Shown: positions 17,607-24,774 of the stretch, in pieces
Layout of the letters: each line of letters begins with the position of its first letter
Position numbering within the stretch: position 1 is the stretch's first letter
DNA from: Bacillus_CJ salitolerans
GTDB lineage: Bacteria; Bacillota; Bacilli; Bacillales; SA4
NCBI RefSeq assembly: GCF_042680805.1
Contig: NZ_JBHUEM010000055.1
Coordinates: forward strand, 231,870 to 295,869
Direction: 5' to 3'
Length of the DNA: 64,000 nucleotides
Translations under genes and position numbers: made by a program
The notes under the pieces: model-generated
The model's input: only the letters and a program-made list of their open reading frames with translations
What the model was told of the DNA's origin: nothing
The model's database searches: none

Positions 17607-18810
17607 ATCATTTAAAGCGTTATGGACCGGACAGATTATCTCGGAGTTTGGAGGAGCCGCAGGAGGAATTATTAATGGGCTACTATTATATGATTTAACA
17701 GGTTCAAAAGAATGGATGGGGGTTCTATGGCTTGTTTACTTTTTGCCATCCCTTGTTGTGCAAGGGATAAGTTCACCATTTTTAAATCATGTTTCAAAAG
17801 AAAAACTACTTAAGAGTATTCAGGTTATTCGATCATGTTCCTATCTATTGCCCCTCATAGGATATCTCAGTGGAAATGAAATAGGCACCATTGTTGGATT
17901 GGTCATGTTGCAATGTATATTAGGGCTTGTGCAGCCTATTTTTGCTAGTCTATCCTTTTCACTTTTACCAGAATTATGTGAGGAAAATGACCTCGTACAT
18001 GCAAATAGTTTATTAGATGGGACACTGAGACTTATGAGTTTTATAGCACCTGGTGTTACCGCATTACTTCTTTTAGTCAGTCCTTTTCATGTTCTATATG
18101 TATTATCTAGCCTCATGTTTTTGCTTAGCTATCTTTCACTATCAAAAATTCCTCATACTCCTGTGACAAGAGTGGCAGCCTGGTCTAAGAAATTTTGGTG
18201 GGATGAAATAAAAGTAGGTTATCAAGCGTTCTTTCGTTTTCCTCATTTAGTAAGGCTCACCATGCTTTCATCATTGGTTCAATTTGCAGTAGGGGCTACA
18301 ATGGTTATAAATGTTCCGTTTATTCGTAGCGAATTAAATGGAGAGCCTTGGGAGTACGCCATTTTTTCAGGAATGTTTCCGATTGGATATGCGCTAGGAA
18401 TGATACTGCTTACTAGGTTACCTAAAAATGATAGGTCCATGTATGTAGGATTAATGGGGGGAGGATGTTCTTTTGTTCTTTTGTACTTTGTCCCTTGGAT
18501 TCCGTTAGCGTGGGCGTGTGAATTAATTGGTGGTATGCTATTTCCTCTGTTCAATGCTCAAAGTGCAGCAATTTTTCAGCGTGAGGCACCAAGAGAGCGA
18601 TTGGCTCAATTAAGCTCCGTTCGTCTGCTTTTCTTGCGTGTTACAATGCCACTAGGTATTCTGTTTGCCTCATCCTCTTATTTTGATATAAGTACACGAT
18701 TTACTTATTTATTTATTGGGCTGGTTATTACACTACCTGGTTTGTTTTATCTCATTAGAGTCCCACTAAAGAAGGATTCGTTACAAATCTATGAGGGTAA
18801 AACAGGGTAA
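17587..18810 (+). CDS. MFS transporter
   Basis: A 407-residue major facilitator protein with about twelve hydrophobic segments and a cytoplasmic loop in the middle (around residue 200, KIPHTPVTRVAAWSKKFWW). It resembles the macrolide/enterobactin-exporter-like MFS group of Bacillus. The gene overlaps the regulator gene, with start codons possible at 17587 or 17593. Tight coupling to an ArsR-type regulator suggests an inducible efflux pump; the substrate cannot be told from sequence. No terminator was seen directly after it; a hairpin at 19017-19043 may end the message. Confidence 0.8.
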   Translation: MKMSKNKSFKALWTGQIISEFGGAAGGIINGLLLYDLTGSKEWMGVLWLVYFLPSLVVQGISSPFLNHVSKEKLLKSIQVIRSCSYLLPLIGYLSGNEIGTIVGLVMLQCILGLVQPIFASLSFSLLPELCEENDLVHANSLLDGTLRLMSFIAPGVTALLLLVSPFHVLYVLSSLMFLLSYLSLSKIPHTPVTRVAAWSKKFWWDEIKVGYQAFFRFPHLVRLTMLSSLVQFAVGATMVINVPFIRSELNGEPWEYAIFSGMFPIGYALGMILLTRLPKNDRSMYVGLMGGGCSFVLLYFVPWIPLAWACELIGGMLFPLFNAQSAAIFQREAPRERLAQLSSVRLLFLRVTMPLGILFASSSYFDISTRFTYLFIGLVITLPGLFYLIRVPLKKDSLQIYEGKTG

Positions 18811-19016
18811 AAGATAGAGAGTTGAAGTGAAAATTAAATTTACAATTCTTACTAATAGAGTTATAATTTGAAAAGATAAAAGCAAAGGGGCCTGGAAAAC
18901 ATGAAAGTAATTTGTTCAGATCACAAGAATCAATCGAATTCAATTTTTTAACAGCCCACTTTTATCTGTATGGATGTAATGTAGTGTAGTGTAAAATTTA
19001 TATTTACATGTACTCA

Positions 19017-19043
19017 CCACAGATTGGTCGTCTGTGGTTTTTT
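19017..19043 (+). terminator. Terminator before the ABC exporter operon
   Basis: CCACAGA (19017-19023) and TCTGTGG (19031-19037) followed by six Ts. It lies about 200 bases after the MFS gene and 48 bases before the next start, so it may end the MFS message or act in a leader. Confidence 0.7.
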
Positions 19044-19090
19044 AGTATGTAAAAAACGAATGTACGTTCTTGTGTTAAGGAGGAAAAACC

Positions 19091-20122
19091 ATGATTACTG
19101 TAAAGGATTTACAAAAGGAATACAAAATTGTGAAACGTGATCCTGGCTTAAAAGGAGCAGTGAAATCATTATTTAACCGAAAATATGAAAGGAAGCAGGC
19201 GGTAAAAGGGATAAGCTTCTCAATCGAGCCTGGGGAAACGGTTGCATACATTGGAGCAAACGGAGCAGGGAAGTCAACGACGATTAAAATGCTTACCGGA
19301 ATTTTAACACCGACATACGGTGTTGTAACCGTAAACGGGATTGTTCCGTATGAAAATAGGCAAAAAAACGCGAAAAACATTGGCGCGGTATTTGGTCAAA
19401 GAACACAGTTGTTTTGGGACATTCCTGTTAGAGAATCGTTTGATCTATTAAAGCATATTTATGAGGTCTCTGAAGAGGAGTTTCAAGAGACATTACAGAT
19501 GTTCACCGATGTGCTTCAGCTAGAGCCATTACTTGGAATTCCGGTTCGACAGCTATCGCTTGGACAAAAAATGCGCTGTGAACTAGCGGCTGCATTCCTC
19601 CATCGTCCAAAGGTGGTCTATTTGGATGAACCAACGATTGGATTAGATGTTGCCGTAAAGGTTCGAATTCGAAAATTCATTAGAGAGATGAATGAAAGAT
19701 GGGGAACAACCGTATTACTGACAACTCATGACATGCAAGATATTGAGGAAATTTGTGACCGCATTATTATTATTGATGAAGGCACGATCCTCTATGACGG
19801 TGAACTTGCATCGATTAAACGCCGTTTCGGTCAAAAACGTGTCATTCATTTTGATATGGTTCAGCGTGATAAGTTCTTCCTGCCGGAGCTATTAGCTGGA
19901 AAAGTCGATGTTTTACCTGTTACTGAAGGAGAAGAAAACAAGGTCAGTCTATCGTTTGATAGTGATGAAGTATCGAGCTCGATTGTCATTTCCACGATGA
20001 TGAATACGTTTGAGGTACAAGATCTATCCATCTCAGATCCAAAAATTGAAACGATTGTAGAAGAAATATTCAATAAACGTGAAATGGGGGAGGAGCATGA
20101 GGAAATACTGGCAGCTAACTAA
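19091..20122 (+). CDS. ABC exporter ATP-binding protein (ABC-2, viologen/daunorubicin-type group)
   Basis: Cytoplasmic ATPase, 343 aa, longer than usual because of a C-terminal domain of about 100 residues. Motifs: Walker A GANGAGKST, signature LSLGQKMRCE, Walker B VVYLDEPTIGLD, H-loop TTHDMQD. The N-terminal RDPGLKGAVKSLFNRKYER insertion before the first strand is characteristic of the group whose permeases belong to the ABC2_membrane_6 and DUF990-like families. AAGGAGG is 7 bases before the ATG. Two permease genes follow, the first overlapping it. The exporter's substrate is unknown. Confidence 0.85.
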   Translation: MITVKDLQKEYKIVKRDPGLKGAVKSLFNRKYERKQAVKGISFSIEPGETVAYIGANGAGKSTTIKMLTGILTPTYGVVTVNGIVPYENRQKNAKNIGAVFGQRTQLFWDIPVRESFDLLKHIYEVSEEEFQETLQMFTDVLQLEPLLGIPVRQLSLGQKMRCELAAAFLHRPKVVYLDEPTIGLDVAVKVRIRKFIREMNERWGTTVLLTTHDMQDIEEICDRIIIIDEGTILYDGELASIKRRFGQKRVIHFDMVQRDKFFLPELLAGKVDVLPVTEGEENKVSLSFDSDEVSSSIVISTMMNTFEVQDLSISDPKIETIVEEIFNKREMGEEHEEILAAN

Positions 20123-20885
20123 GTCTCAAATGCAGACAAATACAGCCTACTCAGCATGGTACTGGGCTGGTTCCATTTCCACAATCATGCGATTACTCAT
20201 TATGTATTTCTTTTGGCATGCAGTATATGAAAGCCGATCAACCATTGAAAATATTGACCTTTCAACGATGCTTACGTACATCGTAATCGCGATGCTATTG
20301 CAAGGGTATGTTGGCGGAATTGGAAATGAATTAGCTGAAAATATCCGAAATGGGGATGTCGCGATCGAATTAATGAGACCGTATGATTTAATATTCAAAC
20401 TCATTTCCTTAGACCTTGGTTCTAAGTTTACATACTTTTTTAGAGAAACCATCCCAATGGTCGTGATTGCGTTTTTGTTTATGAAGCTCATGTTTCCCAC
20501 TTCGATTGAAGTCATTCTTTTATTCTTAGTCAGTGCCTTTTTAGGAATATGGATTGGGACATTTTTTGATTTTATTATTGGTGTTCTCGCTTTTTGGACC
20601 GTTAACATTTGGGGTCTTCGCGTATTAAAGGAAGGGGTCTTTATGTTTTTTTCAGGTGCCCTCGTTCCGATTGTCCTATTTCCAGAATGGTTAAAGTCCA
20701 TTAGTTTAGTCCTACCATTTCAATCGATGATCTATGTACCTGTATCGATTTATACCGGCATTTTAACAGGGATAGATGCTTATATGGCCGTCGGCATTCA
20801 GCTCATCTGGGTGGTTGCTCTGTATATTTTAGTTCGTGCCATTTGGGCACAAGCACTTAAACAAATTACGATTTTCGGTGGGTAG
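20097..20885 (+). CDS. ABC-2 family exporter permease 1
   Basis: Membrane protein of 262 aa with about six hydrophobic segments, resembling the ABC2_membrane_6 permeases paired with the long-type ATPase. I chose the ATG at 20097 (MRKYWQLTKSQM); an in-frame GTG at 20079 precedes a purine-rich stretch GGGGGAGGAG that acts better as the binding site, although the spacing is short. The coding region overlaps the ATPase by 26 bases. It pairs with the next permease to form a heterodimeric channel, inferred from the operon. Confidence 0.8.
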   Translation: MRKYWQLTKSQMQTNTAYSAWYWAGSISTIMRLLIMYFFWHAVYESRSTIENIDLSTMLTYIVIAMLLQGYVGGIGNELAENIRNGDVAIELMRPYDLIFKLISLDLGSKFTYFFRETIPMVVIAFLFMKLMFPTSIEVILLFLVSAFLGIWIGTFFDFIIGVLAFWTVNIWGLRVLKEGVFMFFSGALVPIVLFPEWLKSISLVLPFQSMIYVPVSIYTGILTGIDAYMAVGIQLIWVVALYILVRAIWAQALKQITIFGG

Positions 20886-20896
20886 GAGGTGTCAAA

Positions 20897-21688
20897 ATGG
20901 TACGTTACAGTAAGCTTTATTGGGTTTTTGCTAAAAACCATATGAAGGTGATGATGGAATACCGACTTGATTTTATCATCGGTGTGTTTTCGGTTATGCT
21001 CCAGCAGTTTGCTTCCATATTCTTTGTAAAGGTTGTCTTTGATCATATTGAGCAAATCAACGGATGGACGTTTTATGAAATCCTGTTTATTTATGGGATT
21101 GCTGCGACAGGAAGATCCATCCATCATATCTTCTTCGATAATTTATGGACGTTAGGCTGGCAATATATTAGACCCGGGCAATTAGACCGGTTACTGATCA
21201 GACCGATTAACCCATTATTTCACTTAGTAGCTGATCGCCTACAGCAGGACGGCTTTGGTCAACTTATAATTGGATGTATAATTTTAGGAACAGCCATCCC
21301 GCATTTAGATTTATCGATGGGATTTGTAGACTATTTGTTATTAGTTGTTATGATTATTTCTTCAGGTCTTATTTTTGTGGCAATTAATCTATTCTTTGCG
21401 ACATTCTCGTTTTGGATGATTGATAGCCTACCAGTGGTGTGGGCGGTCTTTAATGTAAGTGATTTTGCTAGGTACCCATTATCTATTTATCATAAAGGCA
21501 TTCAACTGTTCTTAACATGGTTGATTCCTTATGGGTTCACAGCCTTTTACCCAGCGGCATACTTCATCGATCCGGATGGATACAGATGGTTTGCCATCTG
21601 GACACCTCTTGCTGCACTCGTATGCTGCGTACTTGCCTATTTGTTTTGGAACCGGGGTTTGAAGGCGTTTGCTAGTACGGGGAGTTGA
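20897..21688 (+). CDS. ABC-2 family exporter permease 2
   Basis: Second membrane subunit, 263 aa, with about six hydrophobic segments and the FDHIEQINGWTFYEILFIYG region common to the DUF990-like permeases. GGTAGGAGGTG lies just before the ATG, 11 bases after the stop of permease 1. It completes a three-gene exporter operon closed by a strong terminator at 21722-21754. Families of this layout have been linked to antibiotic or viologen export, but nothing here fixes a substrate. Confidence 0.8.
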   Translation: MVRYSKLYWVFAKNHMKVMMEYRLDFIIGVFSVMLQQFASIFFVKVVFDHIEQINGWTFYEILFIYGIAATGRSIHHIFFDNLWTLGWQYIRPGQLDRLLIRPINPLFHLVADRLQQDGFGQLIIGCIILGTAIPHLDLSMGFVDYLLLVVMIISSGLIFVAINLFFATFSFWMIDSLPVVWAVFNVSDFARYPLSIYHKGIQLFLTWLIPYGFTAFYPAAYFIDPDGYRWFAIWTPLAALVCCVLAYLFWNRGLKAFASTGS

Positions 21689-21721
21689 TTTGAAAAAGAC
21701 TGTATCCTAGATACAAGTCCC

Positions 21722-21754
21722 AGGCTGTCGAGAAAGTCACGGCAGCCTTTTTTT
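21722..21754 (+). terminator. Terminator of the three-gene exporter operon
   Basis: AGGCTGTCG (21722-21730) pairs with CGGCAGCCT (21740-21748), one G-U pair, followed by six or more Ts. Confidence 0.9.
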
Positions 21755-21846
21755 ACTTTCTAACACAATATACGGTGGTTGTATAGTATACCTCATTTAT
21801 TCTAGAAAAAGGGGAACATCCGACAATATTTCCATGAGCAAGGTAC

Positions 21847-22210
21847 TCAAAGACATTTAGAGGCACTATGACGTGTGAAATGTCTAAGAGAGGGTTCCTC
21901 AAAGACATTTTGATGCGCTTTTACGTGTGAAATGTCTAAGAGAGGGTTCCTCAAAGACATTTAGATGCGCCCTGACGTGTGAAATGTCTAAGAGAGGGTT
22001 CCTCAAAGACATTTAGAGGCGCCCTGCCATGTGAAATGTCTAAGAGAGAGGTATTCATAGACATTTTGATGCGCTTTGACATGTGAAATGTCTAAGAGAG
22101 GGTTCCTCAAAGACATTTAGAGGCACTTTTACGTGTGAAATGTCTAAGAGAGGGTTCCTCAAAGACATTTAGAGGCACTATGACGTGTGAAATGTCTTTG
22201 AGCAGGATCC
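21847..22210. repeat. Seven-unit 52-bp tandem array of inverted repeats
   Basis: Seven units start exactly 52 bases apart at 21847, 21899, 21951, 22003, 22055, 22107 and 22159. Each contains AAAGACATTT, a 19-base middle, and AAATGTCT, so each can form a hairpin. The middles are variants of one sequence (AGAGGCACTATGACGTGTG and similar). The last unit has the longest stem (TCAAAGACATTT / AAATGTCTTTGA). The unit is not a multiple of three and no gene runs through it. It fills the gap between two convergent genes. Confidence 0.95.
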
Positions 22211-22334
22211 AAATAGCTTTTTTAAGAAGCTTTAATTGTGAGCTCCCTTTCGAACATTGAGGGTTTTTCTACAAGCTGAGACTTGTTTCCTTGATGCAAG
22301 TCTTTTTCTAAACCTATCTTGGTAATTAGAATCT

Positions 22335-23339
22335 TTACACCTCTTTAGAAATTTCTTTTCTATTAGGAGCAAGAGGCGGTTGTTCTAACCAATTATTTTT
22401 TACCATTATGTTATACCATTTTTTTGTAAGCCATAAGTTTTTCAGAATCGTCCCCTCATAAGCTGTTACAAGATCTGTTCGCATAGCTGATGCTAATCCC
22501 GCCCCATGATAGTTTTGTGCAGCTTGGAACAAGAATCCAATATGGTACATCATTAATTTGTCTGAAAATGGTGAGTCCGTTGTGGTCGTCACTTCTGTTT
22601 CCCATGATTTTGGAACTGGTAAATTATCCGCTTGCATTATTTTTGCAAATGATTTTATTTGACCATCCGCTGTTTGTTCAGAATCGGTTAAAAACTTTCT
22701 TACTTCTTTCGTATGAGCGACTTGACTGAATGCGATAGAAAGTGTTTTAGCCATAATGCTCTTTTTTAGATTAAACGAAATACTAATGATTTCAGTAGCT
22801 GCTAACTTTCTTCCTTTTCCAAAAAATCCATCCGTGAAATCTTGGGTGGATATAAATTCGGGGTTATTAGGTGGATAAAATAGTGGATCTCTTTGAAAAT
22901 TTCCTTTCTCAAGCAATAATTCAATGGTTTGATGAAACATCTTTTTCGCATCATTATCACATGAATCATAAAAGTCTCTGAGGTCTTTTCGAACAGAAAC
23001 ACCTAGAGAGGTTATGTGTCCTAGCAACCCATGTAATGTCATGATATGTAAGTAATTTAAGCAAAAAATATCTGTAAATAATCTTGGTTTATCTTTATAG
23101 AGGTCAGAATCAGTAAATCCAATTGGAACTGGAAACCCTTCATTCACCATAAAAGTTTCGATTTGCTTCTTTTGTTTCGCAAATGTTTGAATGGCATCCT
23201 CAAATGTAGCTTTTATCTCCTTGTCTTCAATAATTGAAAACATATATTTATTTACAATATCTATCGCACTTCCGTTCACATACTCTCCCCATAGTGTTCC
23301 GATTTCAGAAGATGTAAGCTTTAACTTATTTTCCTCCAT
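22335..23339 (-). CDS. DUF3231 family protein
   Basis: A 334-residue protein with two tandem copies of the DUF3231 domain (about residues 5-165 and 175-325). Each starts with an LTSSEIG-LW type segment or its degenerate version and is predicted as a four-helix bundle, similar to spore coat CotF-like and ferritin-like folds. Landmarks are GFPVPIGFTDSD and SPFSDKLMMYHIGFL. GAGGTGAT precedes the ATG. The family is confined to spore-formers and its biochemical role is unknown. A paralogue is present at 48644-49654. It is a single-gene unit. Confidence 0.85.
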   Translation of the reverse strand: MEENKLKLTSSEIGTLWGEYVNGSAIDIVNKYMFSIIEDKEIKATFEDAIQTFAKQKKQIETFMVNEGFPVPIGFTDSDLYKDKPRLFTDIFCLNYLHIMTLHGLLGHITSLGVSVRKDLRDFYDSCDNDAKKMFHQTIELLLEKGNFQRDPLFYPPNNPEFISTQDFTDGFFGKGRKLAATEIISISFNLKKSIMAKTLSIAFSQVAHTKEVRKFLTDSEQTADGQIKSFAKIMQADNLPVPKSWETEVTTTTDSPFSDKLMMYHIGFLFQAAQNYHGAGLASAMRTDLVTAYEGTILKNLWLTKKWYNIMVKNNWLEQPPLAPNRKEISKEV

Positions 23340-23446
23340 ATTATCACCTCTTGGTTATTATTTTTCAATTTAGTTCCTGTTATGTATATCTAGAAGCGCT
23401 AGACATTTTTGCCAGAGAAAGACTTGATGGCAATCATGTAAATACA

Positions 23447-23482
23447 GAAAAAGGTAAGTATATTACTATACTTACCTTTTTC
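23447..23482. terminator. Perfect 16-bp terminator hairpin without a recognisable gene
   Basis: GAAAAAGGTAAGTATA (23447-23462) and TATACTTACCTTTTTC (23467-23482), loop TTAC. It works on either strand. It lies behind the 5' end of the DUF3231 gene, where no intact gene needs it; the sequence before it may be a gene remnant. Confidence 0.75.
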
Positions 23483-23851
23483 ATTACAATGTGAATAAGA
23501 GATTACTTTCAAAATACTTAAGTGACTAAGTTAAAGCTGGCATTCTTAGTAAATACGATAATCTGAAGGTAATATTACTAAGTAGAAATGCCACTTTAGT
23601 GCCAAGCGTAATGAAACTTGTAATTAGCCTTAAAAGAATATTCAAAGTATATCCCCCCACATCGAAGTTAGTGTTAAATGATAACACTACGGTTATTGTT
23701 AATCTGGAAAAGAAATTTATACATTTAAACGTGTTTAAAATCATACAAAACTCCGAGCATAACAAAATGTATAACAACATTGATTGGGACACGATCGAGT
23801 TGTTTATAGTAAGATGTTGATGTAGTATCAATTTTATGTCTTTATACTTTA

Positions 23852-24053
23852 TGGTTTCTTAATTGTGAGAATTAAGGATTAAAAGGGAAGTCGGTGTAAA
23901 TCCGGCGCGGTCCCGCCACTGTGATGCTTTAGGTTCTTTGTTAGATTTTGCCACTGTTTCATATTGAAATGGGAAGGCGTAAAGAACTGTTGAAACTAAG
24001 TCAGGAGACCTGCCATAAAGGGAACACAATTTTTCCTACGGGAGATAGGAGAG
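23852..24053 (+). ncRNA. Cobalamin riboswitch
   Basis: The B12-box core is plain: TTAAAAGGGAAGTCGGTG (starting near 23878), then GCGGTCCCGCCACTGTGA, and AAGTCAGGAGACCTGCC near 24000. The final hairpin TTTTCCTA-CGGGAGA-TAGGAGAG (24031-24053) offers loop bases CGGGA that can pair with UCCCG in the GCGGTCCCGCC loop, the kissing contact of class I cobalamin riboswitches. That hairpin's 3' arm, TAGGAGAG, is also the ribosome binding site for the ATG at 24063, so the switch should act on translation. The gap 23483-23851 before it holds nothing else I recognise. Confidence 0.95.
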
Positions 24054-24062
24054 TGTTGCAAT

Positions 24063-24134
24063 ATGAAACGTTCATGGAGTTATAATGCAAGGCTTCGGCG
24101 TTTTCTGAATATAGCTGATATCTTTCAAGAGTGA
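24063..24134 (+). CDS. 23-codon reading frame controlled by the cobalamin riboswitch
   Basis: MKRSWSYNARLRRFLNIADI and three more residues, then TGA. Its start sits 9 bases after the sequestered TAGGAGAG, exactly where the regulated gene of the riboswitch should begin. It matches no family I know, is basic and short, and may be the stump of a deleted gene (riboswitch targets are normally B12 transport or B12-replacing enzymes) or a leader peptide. Confidence 0.45.
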   Translation: MKRSWSYNARLRRFLNIADIFQE

Positions 24135-24179
24135 AGATTCAATTCCATTTTAAAAATTATTTATTAATGGAGGGAAGCC

Positions 24180-24656
24180 ATGATGGAACAAGCCTATTCA
24201 GTAGAACGCTCAAGAACCATTCAGACTAAACTGGTTCTACCACCAGATACAAATCATTTACAAACCATTTTCGGTGGAAAGGTTCTTTCGTATATTGATG
24301 AAATTGCTGCATTGGCGGCAATGAAGCACTGTAATCATGTAGTTGTGACAGCATCCATTGATTCTGTGGACTTTTTATCGTCTGCCACCGTTGGAAATGC
24401 TCTTAGTTTAGAAGCATTTGTAACATCAACGGGCCATACTTCTATGGAAGTCTATGTAAAAGTTTTCTCAACTGATTTATTATCTGATAAGAGAACGTTA
24501 ACGACAGAATCGTTTCTGACCATGGTAGCTGTTGATCAAAATGGAAAACCAACTTCCGTACCAAAGGTTATACCTCATACTGAAGAAGAAAAAAGACTGT
24601 TTGAAACGGCTGCTGCTCGTAAAGAGAATCGAAAAAATAGAGCATTGATTCGATAG
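24180..24656 (+). CDS. Acyl-CoA thioesterase, hotdog fold (YkhA-like)
   Basis: Hydrolyses acyl-CoA to free acid and CoA. The 158 residues form one hotdog domain: KLVLPPDTNHLQTIFGGKVL (catalytic Asn/Gly region), then the central helix IDEIAALAAMKH, and strand SIDSVDFLSSA. It resembles B. subtilis YkhA of the BFIT/acyl-CoA hydrolase group. GGAGGGA lies 5 bases before the ATG-ATG pair, so initiation is independent of the upstream 23-codon frame, but the message may begin at the cobalamin riboswitch. No B12-dependent reaction is known to involve this enzyme, which makes the pairing odd. Confidence 0.9.
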   Translation: MMEQAYSVERSRTIQTKLVLPPDTNHLQTIFGGKVLSYIDEIAALAAMKHCNHVVVTASIDSVDFLSSATVGNALSLEAFVTSTGHTSMEVYVKVFSTDLLSDKRTLTTESFLTMVAVDQNGKPTSVPKVIPHTEEEKRLFETAAARKENRKNRALIR

Positions 24657-24687
24657 TTCCTCAGCTGGACGCTAGCCTTTCATAATC

Positions 24688-24739
24688 AAAACGAAGCAAT
24701 TGCCCCTTAAGTAAGGTTTTAAGCAATTGCTTCGTTTTT
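24688..24739. terminator. Terminator after the thioesterase gene
   Basis: AAAACGAAGCAATTGC (24688-24703) pairs fully with GCAATTGCTTCGTTTT (24723-24738), followed by Ts. The A-rich other side makes it usable by the convergent minus-strand gene. Confidence 0.85.
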
Positions 24740-24774
24740 CCATCATATTGTCGCTACTTATCGTAAAGCCTCAC

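Noticed and set aside
20147..20701. 184-codon minus-strand frame
   Set aside because: Lies wholly antisense to a convincing permease gene with good operon context; a codon-bias shadow.
21847..22210. CRISPR array
   Set aside because: The parts between the conserved arms are variants of one sequence, the arms are inverted rather than direct repeats within a unit, and no cas gene is in the window.
23526..23831. Overlapping frames of 101 codons (minus) and 73 codons (plus) before the cobalamin riboswitch
   Set aside because: They occupy the same DNA, lack start signals and match nothing I know.
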